DNA from: Borrelia sp. RT5S
Lineage (GTDB): Bacteria; Spirochaetota; Spirochaetia; Borreliales; Borreliaceae
Length of the DNA stretch: 64,000 nt
Assembly: GCF_021165755.1 (NCBI RefSeq)
Contig: NZ_CP088936.1
Span: forward strand, 124,001-188,000
Reading direction: 5' to 3'
The position numbers were made by a program, and so were the translations under genes. Under the pieces are notes generated by a model. That model saw nothing but the letters and a program-made list of their open reading frames with translations, had not been told where the DNA came from and did not search any database. Below, piece after piece: positions 20,341 to 29,197 of the stretch. Position 1 is the stretch's first letter, and each line of letters begins with the position of its first letter.

Positions 20341-20436
20341 TTTTTTAATATTCTCCCCCTAAGACACAAAGGCACATTCAAACTATATTAATTACACTAC
20401 TCGGGTTCTTAGTGTCATGGATAAATCATAACATAG

Positions 20437-20442
20437 TATAAT
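20437..20442 (+). promoter_or_regulatory. -10 box of yidD, predicts a leaderless message
   Basis: A perfect TATAAT begins 13 bases before the yidD ATG. Transcription should start at or 1-2 bases before the A of the ATG. No Shine-Dalgarno exists between them and no strong -35 is seen. Confidence 0.6.
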
Positions 20443-20449
20443 TTCAAAC

Positions 20450-20743
20450 ATGAACATCCTAAAAAAATTACTTCTAATACCCAACCTGACATTCATATTA
20501 CTAGTCCTAGCATACCAAAAAACTTTTTCCAAAATTGTTGGGTTTCATTGCATATACGAGAATAGCTGCTCAAATTATGCCTTAGAATGCTTAAGAAAAC
20601 ACAACATTGTAACAGCGCTAATTTTAATCACGCTAAGACTACTGAGGTGTAATTCATTGTTTAAAGGAGGATACGAATCACTGTCAACCGAAAAGCCGAT
20701 ACTAAACTCGTTAAGGGAGTTTAAAAAAAGACTAATCAAATAA
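20450..20743 (+). CDS. yidD: YidD-like membrane protein insertion efficiency factor
   Basis: 97 residues with the YidD pattern: a hydrophobic N-terminal helix, then CIYENSCSNYALECLRKHN (family: C...PTCS.YA..A...HG), and LRLLRCNSLFKGGYESL (family: RL.RC.P...GGYDP). YidD assists YidC-dependent insertion of inner-membrane proteins. In most bacteria it sits between rnpA and yidC; here it stands alone between the efflux and betaine operons. Its 3' end overlaps the end of proX by 12 bases in convergent direction. Counterpart of BB0143. Confidence 0.85.
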   Translation: MNILKKLLLIPNLTFILLVLAYQKTFSKIVGFHCIYENSCSNYALECLRKHNIVTALILITLRLLRCNSLFKGGYESLSTEKPILNSLREFKKRLIK

Positions 20744-21616
20744 ATTTTTATACCCCTCCGGCACCCAATTCTTAACAAGTTCCCTGTTATTATCGACAAA
20801 TTCAATCGCATTCCTATATTCACGTCCAGGTTCCTTATAGTTCTTATCTATTAAAGGCAACAACAAACTATCATCCCAATAAAAGTTGTCAAATAAATAA
20901 AATACGTCAGGATCATACTCTTTAAGTCCAAACCTAACAAGAGTATGAACGCTTTCAGATCCACCCATTGACGCTAAGGGATCCTCTAAGAATTTAACAT
21001 CATACCTGGCAAATGCCCAATGGGGTTTCCACAAAGGAACTACAATCCATTCATTCTTCTTAATAGCAGCTTCCAAACTTGCAAGCATAACGGTCTCGCT
21101 TGAAGGAATAAGTTCATATTCCTTCTCTAATTCGTAAAGCCTAAGAGTTTCCTCTACAGAAAGTTGAGTACCCGCCCCAGCATCTATTCCTACTATCTTG
21201 TTTTTAAACCCAGCTCCCCTTCCCTTAAGCTCAGCAATACTAGAAATTGTAACGTAACTTGGCACCACAAACCCCTGCAACGTTCCTTCATAGTTAGCGC
21301 CAAGATCAATAAACTTATCTTTAAGCTTTTCATAATAAAATTTATCGGCTGTTGGGAGCCAAGCAGAAACCATTCCGTCTACCTGACCCATCGCCAAATA
21401 TTGATACATCACAGATGTTGTAACGGGAAATATTTCAACTTTGTAACCCATTCTCTCTAAAACTACTTTAACAACATTAGTAGCGGCTGTTTCCCCTATC
21501 CAATTAACATATGCAATTTTGACTGTTTTTGTATCTTCAGATACATCACCCTTATCGCAAGAAAACAGAGAAAAAATAAGAACCGGTAAAATAATGCTAG
21601 CTGGCTTCATCATCAC
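20732..21616 (-). CDS. proX: glycine betaine/proline ABC transporter substrate-binding lipoprotein
   Basis: 294-residue OpuAC-type solute-binding protein. The signal sequence ends in a lipobox (SLFSC, Cys at about residue 20), so it is membrane-anchored. The binding domain begins VKIAYVNWIGETAATNVVKV and contains GMVSAWLPTADKF, typical of the betaine pocket with conserved Trp residues (WKPHWAFARYD). The start is GTG or the following ATG, with TTGGAGG upstream. It is the last gene of proV-proW-proX. Counterpart of BB0144. Confidence 0.92.
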   Translation of the reverse strand: MMMKPASIILPVLIFSLFSCDKGDVSEDTKTVKIAYVNWIGETAATNVVKVVLERMGYKVEIFPVTTSVMYQYLAMGQVDGMVSAWLPTADKFYYEKLKDKFIDLGANYEGTLQGFVVPSYVTISSIAELKGRGAGFKNKIVGIDAGAGTQLSVEETLRLYELEKEYELIPSSETVMLASLEAAIKKNEWIVVPLWKPHWAFARYDVKFLEDPLASMGGSESVHTLVRFGLKEYDPDVFYLFDNFYWDDSLLLPLIDKNYKEPGREYRNAIEFVDNNRELVKNWVPEGYKNLFD

Positions 21617-21660
21617 AAACCTCCAACCACTCTCACAAACAAATATTGCTTGTTGTAGTA

Positions 21661-22560
21661 CTACTTATTATACATTTCTAAAAATCTCTTAAATTTATTT
21701 TCTTTCTTAACTCCGTAATTATCAGTATTTAAATAGCTAAATTTAATAAAAATAGTTTGCATAATTCTATCCAGAATAATAGCTATCACAACGACAGCTA
21801 ACCCCGATATTAAACCTTCTCCAAAATTTAACCTTTCAACAGAATATATAACAGTCCTCCCAAGGCCTGATGATCCAACCATCGCTGCAATAACTATCAT
21901 AGATATAGCCATCATTATTGACTGATTAATTCCCTCTATTATGCTCTGAAGAGCCAATGGCAGCTGTATTTGAAAAAGAATACGGAAATTACTACTCCCA
22001 AAAGATTTTGCAGCCTCAACTACCTCTCCCGGCACCTGAACAATCCCTAGTCTTGTATACCTAATAACTGGAGGCATTGCAAAAATTATTGTAGCAAAAA
22101 TAGCCGAAGAGGTTCCCATCCCAAAAAAGGGTATGGCCGGTATTAAATAAATAAACGGAGGCATTGCTTGCATTAAATCCAATATGGGCTTTAAGAATAC
22201 ATAAAATTTGGAATAATAGCCGCCTAAAATACCTACTGGAATCCCCAAAATTACCGAAAATAACACAGATACAAAAATAATCGATATAGTATCCATTGAA
22301 ACTTCCCAAAGATTGAAGTACAAAATGAAACAAAACCCCAACATAATCAATAAAGCCAATCTTTTCTTTAAAAAGAAAACACTGAAAACACAAATAATAA
22401 CAATAAAAAAAATAGGATTAATGAAAATAAATAATTTCTTTAAATTTTCGTAAAATAAAAGAACAACCCTTGAAAACCCTATACCACTAGAATTCGCAAA
22501 ATTGTCAACCAAAAAGTTAAAAAATTCATCTATAGTAGACACTACAAAATCTCTGTCCAT
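21661..22560 (-). CDS. proW: glycine betaine/proline ABC transporter permease
   Basis: 299 residues with several membrane helices and the permease EAA loop (EVVEAAKSFGSSNFRILFQIQLPLALQSI in pieces), which docks on the ATPase ProV. The region ILDLMQAMPPFIYLIPAIPFFGMG is typical of ProW/OpuAB. It imports compatible solutes. The start ATG is five bases after the proV stop. Counterpart of BB0145. Confidence 0.93.
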   Translation of the reverse strand: MDRDFVVSTIDEFFNFLVDNFANSSGIGFSRVVLLFYENLKKLFIFINPIFFIVIICVFSVFFLKKRLALLIMLGFCFILYFNLWEVSMDTISIIFVSVLFSVILGIPVGILGGYYSKFYVFLKPILDLMQAMPPFIYLIPAIPFFGMGTSSAIFATIIFAMPPVIRYTRLGIVQVPGEVVEAAKSFGSSNFRILFQIQLPLALQSIIEGINQSIMMAISMIVIAAMVGSSGLGRTVIYSVERLNFGEGLISGLAVVVIAIILDRIMQTIFIKFSYLNTDNYGVKKENKFKRFLEMYNK

Positions 22561-22565
22561 AAGCC

Positions 22566-23684
22566 CTATCTTGATAACAAAGTGGCAATTTCTCCCAAAT
22601 CAATATATCCAACAATACCGTCTTGATCATCCGTTATTATCAAATAATTTAATTTATTCAAATACTGCACAACCCTCTTTATCTCATCATCCAACCCTAA
22701 TCTTAAAGAAACAAGATTACTAAACCTTACTTTGCTAGCTGTGTTGTACAAACTAAACCCATCGCCACTCCTTTCAATGATAACATTAAATCCACTAGAA
22801 CTCATGTTAAGAGAAAAATCTACCTTAATAATATCTTTAATCTTTAAAATGTTTAAAACAGGAAGATTTTTAATAAAATTAGCTATAAAGTCCGTACTAG
22901 GATTTGCTAATATTTCTAGAGGCTTTCCTATTTGAATAATTTCTCCATCTTTCATAAAAGCTATCCTGTTGCCCAACTTAAAAGCCTCAATTAAATCGTG
23001 AGTAATAAATACAACTGTCTTCTTTAATTTATCTACCAACCTTAAAAGCTCATCTTGCATTTCCCCTCGGATTAGAGGATCAAGAGCCGAGAAAGCCTCA
23101 TCCATTAAAAGTATATCTGGATCGACCACCAAAGCACGTGCTATTCCTACCCTTTGTTTCATTCCACCTGAAAGTTCGTTTATATATTTATACCGAGCAT
23201 CCTCAAGCCCCACAAGTCTTAACACATCGAGAGCTTTCTGTATTCTAATTTTTTTGTTAACCCCCTTAACTTCAAGTCCATAAGTCACGTTTCTTAAAAC
23301 ATTCATATGTGGGAAAAGTCCAAAATTCTGAAACACCATAGCAAATTTATCCTTCCTTAACGTAGAAAGATCTTTTTGATTAATATCATTCATCTCAATA
23401 TTGTCTACCAAAATAGATCCGGAATCTAGTTTATGTATACCATTTAGACATCTAACAAAAGTAGACTTACCACAACCCGACATCCCCATAATAACTAAAA
23501 TTTCATTTTCATAAACATCAAGACTAATATTAGCATTCGCAATAAAAATGGAAGATTCCTTATAGATTTCCGTTCTATCTTTACCCGCCTCATAGTCGTT
23601 TATCGCCTTAACTATTTGCCTTTTATTACCACTATAAGAAAATGTTTTATAAAGGTTCCTGACTCTAACGCTAGCCTTGTACAA
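22566..23684 (-). CDS. proV: glycine betaine/proline ABC transporter ATP-binding protein
   Basis: 372-residue ATPase. Walker A is GMSGCGKST, the ABC signature LSGGMKQR, Walker B ILLMDEAFSALD, with an extended N-terminus (YKTFSYSGNKRQI) typical of ProV/OpuAA. The C-terminal part ends LIITDDQDGIVGYIDLGEIATLLSR, a degenerate CBS module; CBS pairs in OpuA sense ionic strength. The start is TTG with AGGAG six bases upstream. A TATAAT on the minus strand at 23748-23753 may be the operon -10. Counterpart of BB0146. Confidence 0.93.
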   Translation of the reverse strand: MYKASVRVRNLYKTFSYSGNKRQIVKAINDYEAGKDRTEIYKESSIFIANANISLDVYENEILVIMGMSGCGKSTFVRCLNGIHKLDSGSILVDNIEMNDINQKDLSTLRKDKFAMVFQNFGLFPHMNVLRNVTYGLEVKGVNKKIRIQKALDVLRLVGLEDARYKYINELSGGMKQRVGIARALVVDPDILLMDEAFSALDPLIRGEMQDELLRLVDKLKKTVVFITHDLIEAFKLGNRIAFMKDGEIIQIGKPLEILANPSTDFIANFIKNLPVLNILKIKDIIKVDFSLNMSSSGFNVIIERSGDGFSLYNTASKVRFSNLVSLRLGLDDEIKRVVQYLNKLNYLIITDDQDGIVGYIDLGEIATLLSR

Positions 23685-23769
23685 AGCGAACTCCTAATTA
23701 AAACATCGCAAGCAAAACATACTAACATAAACTAATGCTAAAACATCATTATAATTTTCTTGATGTAAG

Positions 23770-23801
23770 CAAAAATAAAGGGTCTTTTAAAAGACCCTTT
23801 A
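23770..23801 (-). terminator. rho-independent terminator of flaB
   Basis: A perfect 26-base palindrome at 23776-23801 (half-site TAAAGGGTCTTTT) is followed on the minus strand by TTTTT. It lies 17 bases after the flaB stop. It separates the highly expressed flagellin from proVWX. Confidence 0.92.
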
Positions 23802-23817
23802 TACTTAAAAATCAAAT

Positions 23818-24822
23818 TTATCTAAGAAGTGACAACACATACTGCGGAACTTGATTTGCTTGCGCTATCATAGCCATAGCAGACTGTGTCAAAATACTAT
23901 TAGTTGTAGATGAAACGACCTCATCTGTCATAGTAGCGTCTTTAATTTGAGCATAAGAAGCCTTTAAATTTTCAATAGAGTACTCCGTACTATTCTTAAT
24001 AGACTCAAGTCTATTTTGGAAAGCACCAAGATTAGCTCTCTGATCGCTTACCATCCTAATAGCATTCTCAATCTTAGCAAGTGACATGTTAGCATCAACA
24101 GTAGTTGTAACATTAATCGGAGAATTAACCCCACCCTGTGTCGGTGCTGCCACCGCCGCCGGTGCCTCTGCTCCACCTTCCTGTTGATTCCCTGCTTGAG
24201 CTGGAGCCTGCTGAGCACCCTCTCCCGCAAAAAGATTAGGAACATTAGCCGCATAAATATTAACAGCAATAGCCTCATCCTGATTTGCACCAACATGCAC
24301 CCTCAAAGTCCATGAAGCCTGAGCCCCAGACAATGAAGCAGGTGTATTAATCTTAGCAGGTTGCATACCAAGCTCCTCAGCTGTTCTTACGTTTTGAGCA
24401 GCAGATTTGTTTGATAACATGTGCATCTGGTTATATTGAGATTGATCAGCAATTCTATTAATCTCATCTGTAAGTTGTTCAATTTCAATCTGAATAGACC
24501 CCCTGTCCGCATCTGAATAAGTACCATTACCAGATTGAACCGCAAGTTCCTTCATTCTTACCAACACCTTCTCTACTTCATTCAAATTTCCTTCTGTTGT
24601 TTGAACAAAGTTTATGGCCTTTGAAGTATTTCTAGATGCCTGAGACAATCCTCTAATTTGAGCATTAATTTTCCCAGCAACACCCATACCAGCAGCATCG
24701 TCAGACGCACGATTAATTCTATACCCACTAGAAAGTTTCTCCTGAGTCTTGCTAAGATTAGCAGCATTAATACCATTATTTCTTGAAGCATTAATAGCTG
24801 AAGTGTTATGATTTATAATCAT
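23818..24822 (-). CDS. flaB: FlaB, major periplasmic flagellin (p41)
   Basis: 334-residue flagellin core protein of the periplasmic flagella. The conserved D0/D1 N-terminus MIINHNTSAINASRNNGIN and C-terminus MAMIAQANQVPQYVLSLLR are the Borrelia signatures. Between about residues 195 and 235 is a variable Q/A/P/G-rich insert (GEGAQQAPAQAGNQQEGG and following) longer than I remember in B. burgdorferi. There is no signal peptide, as expected for type III export. A strong AAGGAGG lies eight bases before the ATG. A strong terminator follows. In B. burgdorferi FlaB level is set by CsrA and FliW, both encoded in this window. Counterpart of BB0147. Confidence 0.98.
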   Translation of the reverse strand: MIINHNTSAINASRNNGINAANLSKTQEKLSSGYRINRASDDAAGMGVAGKINAQIRGLSQASRNTSKAINFVQTTEGNLNEVEKVLVRMKELAVQSGNGTYSDADRGSIQIEIEQLTDEINRIADQSQYNQMHMLSNKSAAQNVRTAEELGMQPAKINTPASLSGAQASWTLRVHVGANQDEAIAVNIYAANVPNLFAGEGAQQAPAQAGNQQEGGAEAPAAVAAPTQGGVNSPINVTTTVDANMSLAKIENAIRMVSDQRANLGAFQNRLESIKNSTEYSIENLKASYAQIKDATMTDEVVSSTTNSILTQSAMAMIAQANQVPQYVLSLLR

Positions 24823-24935
24823 ATAATGTTCCTCCTTGATTCATAACGCATTTTCGGCGAATCCCTTCACCTTTTAAGAAGGATATCACAAAAATAAGAA
24901 AAAGATAAATACAATGCCAATTAAATATGAATTCA
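24823..24935 (-). promoter_or_regulatory. flaB leader with strong Shine-Dalgarno and CsrA-type GGA motifs
   Basis: The minus-strand leader holds AAGGAGG (24831-24837) overlapping an AAGGA CsrA-type core, and a second GGA site in GAAGGGATTC about 30 bases upstream. A possible promoter is TTGGCA, 17 bases, TTATTT, reading from about 24920. Two GGA sites with one on the Shine-Dalgarno match the known mode of CsrA repression. The promoter part is less certain. Confidence 0.5.
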
Positions 24936-26936
24936 TTACTTATTTTGTCTTTGTAAATCAAAAGATTTAAGAACCCCTTCTTGTTCTTTCATTCTCTTCA
25001 CAGTAAAATCCAGAGTGTTAAGCTCGCCCTCCACTTTCCTCTCTCGTTCTTCATATTGCTTCCTATAATCCTCAACTACACTCTTCTGATTAGGAATCTT
25101 AAGATCATAACTCCTTATTTTATTGTAAATAAACCCTCCAGAGCTTACTAAAGGAAATAAATAATCCCCAAGTACCTTAGCAAGTCCATCATCATAAATT
25201 CGGTCCTCATTAAGATCAAAAGCAAAAAGTTCTCTTACAGAGTCAATGTTGTTTTGTATTATCTCCTTGAATTTTTTCTCATCAAGTTGTAAATAACGAG
25301 ATAGTCCACCAGAAGAAGATATAGAGTTAGTAAACACTCCTATTTGACTTATTATGGAGAAGTTAGGGTCATTAGTCCTGTAGCTATTGAACATGATCGA
25401 TTCTAACCTTGCTTTCAGATTCTTTAGTGCGTATTCTGTCCTAAGAATTCCTAAATTCTTATAGGCCTCTTCTTTATTTTCTTCGCTTAAGTAAGTTAAC
25501 TCCTCTAGCACATCTGACTTCTTACCCTCCGTATTATCTTCATTAGAATTTACAATATTAATTTCAGCAAGAACTTCATTGTAAGCCACAAGAAAATCCA
25601 ATAAAAGTTTTTTAATTCCCTCGTAATCTGGCTCAACCTGAGCAATAATAATTTCATCCGACGCTTTTTTCAAATTTAGCGTAACATTAGGAATTAAATC
25701 ATTAATAACATTAGAATCACGTTCAACATCTATCCCATCAAATCTCACCTTCGCATTCTCTGCAAAGCTTTTAGCGTTTATTGGTAAATAACCATCCCTA
25801 TTTCTTGGGTCAAAAATTTCAACGCCACGAATAGTAAATACCTTGTTATTAACTTTATTCTCAATATTTATCTCCTTTAGATCTAAAAGCGCTCCAATTT
25901 CAACTTCAACCTTCTCAAACTCACTGGAAACATTTATTGGTGGCAATTCTAGAGACCCCGAATTGCTATGTATTTTAATCATATTCAGTTGAATATACTT
26001 CTTTTCCCTTAAAGGAAGCTTATGATCAGGTCCAAGATTAATTATGCTATCTTCGCCCTCAACCCTAGCGTCCTCAAATGTAGCCTCACCGGGGTTAAAA
26101 ACAATCTTGTTTAAAACACCCTCATCTTCAGTATCATGATACTTAATCTCAAATTTAATTTTGCTCCCTCCGCTGACCTCAATATTTTCCGGAATACTTA
26201 TTGAAATCTCCGAAAGGGGTTCCAATGTAATATTATTTTTACTGATAGAAATGTTATTACTACTGTTCTGCTGAGTGTTAATAATTTCTGTAAGATCTGG
26301 GATGAAATTCGTTTCATGTTCACTTAAAATACCTATTTTTTTAGCAAGCCTTAAAGCTTCATCCCTCATAATAAGTTTATTGGACTCACCTTCTTTTAAA
26401 GATTGGAAAATCAATCTACTATTCCCAACGTTATCACTTTTGACAATTTTTGCAGATAAAAATCCCTTACCTCGACTATTAATATCCCTTACAAGAGAGA
26501 CAATATCACCACTATTTTTAAACTTAATCTCCTTAGTGCCAACTAAAAACGTATAATCGCCCGCAGGGACCTCGACCTCTTTTTGTTTAAAATTTGCAGA
26601 TAAGAAAACATCCGAATTTGCTACTTGATTAACATTAATTCTATAAGTTTCATTCCTAGCTCCGTAACGAGCGGACATAGACAGTACATCGCTGTTACTA
26701 GACTTTCCTGACATGTTATTGAAAGGGCTATTAAGAGATGTAATTTGCTTTGCGAGCGAATTTAGAGTAGACACCTTCCTATTAATCACCTGCCAAGCAC
26801 TCTTTTCCTGCTCTAGGTGTTCAAGTTTCTTCAAAGATGTATCTATCCTAGCCTTGTCGCCCTTAAGCATTGACTCTCGGATCTCCTTAGTATTATACTT
26901 GCTATCCACACCTGGAACAAAAAATCCAGAAGACAT
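24936..26936 (-). CDS. fliD: FliD, flagellar filament cap (hook-associated protein 2)
   Basis: About 666 residues. FliD caps the filament and helps flagellin assemble. The N-terminal domain starts SSGFFVPGVDSKYNTKEI; the C-terminal FliD domain contains GGLSRYLQLDEKKFKEIIQNN and a final coiled coil (PNQKSVVEDYRKQYEERERKV in pieces). It is longer than enteric FliD (about 470), as usual for Borrelia. I chose ATG 26936, with GGGGG seven bases upstream, rather than TTG 26939. flaB follows 113 bases later with its own leader. Counterpart of BB0149. Confidence 0.93.
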   Translation of the reverse strand: MSSGFFVPGVDSKYNTKEIRESMLKGDKARIDTSLKKLEHLEQEKSAWQVINRKVSTLNSLAKQITSLNSPFNNMSGKSSNSDVLSMSARYGARNETYRINVNQVANSDVFLSANFKQKEVEVPAGDYTFLVGTKEIKFKNSGDIVSLVRDINSRGKGFLSAKIVKSDNVGNSRLIFQSLKEGESNKLIMRDEALRLAKKIGILSEHETNFIPDLTEIINTQQNSSNNISISKNNITLEPLSEISISIPENIEVSGGSKIKFEIKYHDTEDEGVLNKIVFNPGEATFEDARVEGEDSIINLGPDHKLPLREKKYIQLNMIKIHSNSGSLELPPINVSSEFEKVEVEIGALLDLKEINIENKVNNKVFTIRGVEIFDPRNRDGYLPINAKSFAENAKVRFDGIDVERDSNVINDLIPNVTLNLKKASDEIIIAQVEPDYEGIKKLLLDFLVAYNEVLAEINIVNSNEDNTEGKKSDVLEELTYLSEENKEEAYKNLGILRTEYALKNLKARLESIMFNSYRTNDPNFSIISQIGVFTNSISSSGGLSRYLQLDEKKFKEIIQNNIDSVRELFAFDLNEDRIYDDGLAKVLGDYLFPLVSSGGFIYNKIRSYDLKIPNQKSVVEDYRKQYEERERKVEGELNTLDFTVKRMKEQEGVLKSFDLQRQNK

Positions 26937-27112
26937 CAAAATACCCCCTGTGAAAAGTTTAACACAGAAGGCTCGAAAATTAATGACGGGATCTGTCTAG
27001 AAAACCAGCAAAGTGGAAAATACGTAAGATTGAAAGCACACTGGAGAAACAGATGCATGCCTTTAAAAACATGTTCGCTTATAGTAAAATTTAAGTCAAT
27101 AGGAGAGTAAAT

Positions 27113-28318
27113 ATGGCAAATTTCTGCTTATTCAACTCAAAATCTGTGCTGACAGGGAATGATAAAATAGAGGATTCGGCTGTCCTTACTAGAGACGGTA
27201 AAATTTTTGACATCGTAACGGCTGATAGACTTGAAAAAATTGACCTAAGAGACTATGAGATGATTGATATTAAGGGCAACTACGTAACACCAGGCCTTTA
27301 CGATAATCACATACATGGCTTTTGTGGTTATGGAACTGATCAATGTTCTACGGATTCTATAATTCAAATGTCGCATCATTTGGCAAAGTATGGCGTAGTG
27401 GGTTTCTTGCCCACGCTTTATCCTCGTCCTATTGATGAAATGATTGCAACTATTAGTGCATGCACGGATGCGATGGGCAAAGAAAAGGGAGCAAAGATCT
27501 TAGGACTTCACCTTGAGGGACCCTTTTTCTCTCCTGAAAAAAAAGGTGTTCATCCTATCTCTTATCTTCAGGAACCAAGTATTGAAATCATGAAAAAATT
27601 CATAGACGCAGCGGGCGGGCCTTTTACAGACTCTTTTGGGAGGAAGAGAACAAATATCGCCACAATGACGGTTGCTCCCGAACTTAAGGGAATGAGAGAG
27701 CTTGCAATGTTTTGCATGCAGAACAACATAACACTTCAAGCAGGTCACACTAACGCAAAATATGAAAATATGATTGAAGGTTTTCAAGTAGGAATACTCC
27801 ACACAACTCACTTCTTCAATGCAATGTCAAAGCTTGATCACAGAAATCCAAATGCAATAGGGGCTGTCTTGATCCATGGCGATATATCTTGCGAAATTAT
27901 TGCTGACGGATATCATATTCATCCGAAACTTGTTTTAATGCTTAGAAAGCTTAAGGACATAAGTAAATTGATTCTTGTAACCGACGGATTAACACCAACT
28001 CTGCAAGCAACTGGAAGGTTATTCGCTAATGGAGATGAAGTCTACCTTAAAGACGATGGATTATTTCATACAGTAAGAGGTGACACAATTGCAGGATCAG
28101 CTCTTACAATGGAACAAGGTGTTAAAAACTTAGTAGAATTTGGCTATAGCTTAAGCGACGCCATTCAAGCAAGTTCATATAACCCAACAAGAATAATTAA
28201 TCTTGAAAAAAAAGGATTAATATGCCATGGTTATGATGCAAACATAAATGTTATTGATAAGGACCTAAACTTAAAACTGACAATGATAGAATCAAGAATA
28301 ATATTTAACAAACTTTGA
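27113..28318 (+). CDS. nagA: N-acetylglucosamine-6-phosphate deacetylase
   Basis: 401-residue amidohydrolase that converts GlcNAc-6-P to GlcN-6-P and acetate. Metal and substrate motifs are seen: DNHIHGFCGYG, GLHLEGPFFSPEKKG, LQAGHTNA, TTHFFNAMS, and LVTDGLTP with the catalytic Asp. Borrelia takes up chitobiose and GlcNAc from tick and host, so this feeds glycolysis and peptidoglycan. AGGAGAG precedes the ATG. nagB follows 34 bases later. Divergent from fliD. Counterpart of BB0151. Confidence 0.96.
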   Translation: MANFCLFNSKSVLTGNDKIEDSAVLTRDGKIFDIVTADRLEKIDLRDYEMIDIKGNYVTPGLYDNHIHGFCGYGTDQCSTDSIIQMSHHLAKYGVVGFLPTLYPRPIDEMIATISACTDAMGKEKGAKILGLHLEGPFFSPEKKGVHPISYLQEPSIEIMKKFIDAAGGPFTDSFGRKRTNIATMTVAPELKGMRELAMFCMQNNITLQAGHTNAKYENMIEGFQVGILHTTHFFNAMSKLDHRNPNAIGAVLIHGDISCEIIADGYHIHPKLVLMLRKLKDISKLILVTDGLTPTLQATGRLFANGDEVYLKDDGLFHTVRGDTIAGSALTMEQGVKNLVEFGYSLSDAIQASSYNPTRIINLEKKGLICHGYDANINVIDKDLNLKLTMIESRIIFNKL

Positions 28319-28352
28319 TTCTAACTAGCAGAATACAAGGAGACAAACATAG

Positions 28353-29156
28353 ATGAGATTAATCATTAGACCCGAATATAGAGATATTTCAAGATGGGCT
28401 GCCAACCATGTAGCTGTGAGAATAAAAGAATTTTCACCAACAAAAGAAAAACCCTTTGTCCTGGGCCTTCCGACAGGTAGTTCTCCTCTTGGAATGTATA
28501 AAAACCTAATTGAAATGCACAAAATTGGAAAAATTTCATTCAAAAATGTGGTTACTTTTAATATGGATGAATATGTAGGACTAGATAAAAACCATCCCGA
28601 AAGCTACCATTCATTTATGTGGAATAACTTTCTATCGCATGTAGATATAAAGAATGAAAATGTGCATATTCTAAATGGCAACGCTACTGATCTTTATCGA
28701 GAATGTGAAGACTATGAGAAAAAAATTAAATCCTACGGTGGTATTGCGCTTTTTGTGGGCGGAATTGGCCCTGATGGCCATATTGCTTTCAATGAACCAG
28801 GATCATCTCTTAAATCAAGAACAAGAATTAAAACCTTAACTCAAGACACAATTATTGCAAATTCTAGATTTTTCGACAACGATGTTAATAAAGTTCCCAA
28901 AAGTGCACTAACTGTGGGAGTAGGAACAATTATGGATTCAAAAGAAGTGTTAATTATTGTAAGCGGACACAACAAGGCAAGAGCCCTAAAACACGCAATT
29001 GAAAGCGGAGTTAACCACATGTGGACAATTAGCGCTCTACAGCTGCACGCAAAAGCAGCTATCGTCTCGGACGTACCTGCAACATATGAGCTTAAAGTCG
29101 GCACGGTAAAATACTTCGATGACATTGAAAAAAACAATTTCAATAACGACGTATAA
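28353..29156 (+). CDS. nagB: glucosamine-6-phosphate deaminase
   Basis: 267 residues, almost identical in layout to E. coli NagB (266). It turns glucosamine-6-P into fructose-6-P and ammonia. Motifs: [33 protein letters not shown] with the catalytic Asp/Glu, and [17 protein letters not shown] carrying the catalytic His. AAGGAG is upstream of the ATG. It forms an operon with nagA and is convergent with sodA. Counterpart of BB0152. Confidence 0.96.
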   Translation: MRLIIRPEYRDISRWAANHVAVRIKEFSPTKEKPFVLGLPTGSSPLGMYKNLIEMHKIGKISFKNVVTFNMDEYVGLDKNHPESYHSFMWNNFLSHVDIKNENVHILNGNATDLYRECEDYEKKIKSYGGIALFVGGIGPDGHIAFNEPGSSLKSRTRIKTLTQDTIIANSRFFDNDVNKVPKSALTVGVGTIMDSKEVLIIVSGHNKARALKHAIESGVNHMWTISALQLHAKAAIVSDVPATYELKVGTVKYFDDIEKNNFNNDV

Positions 29157-29197
29157 CATACCCATCCCAGCTTAGCTTGCAAACCCTTCAAACAATA

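Noticed and set aside
22061-22393. 110-residue minus-strand ORF
   Set aside because: Same strand but different frame inside proW; the ProW frame has all family motifs.
28841-29191. 116-residue minus-strand ORF near nagB
   Set aside because: Shadow of nagB, which matches its family throughout.
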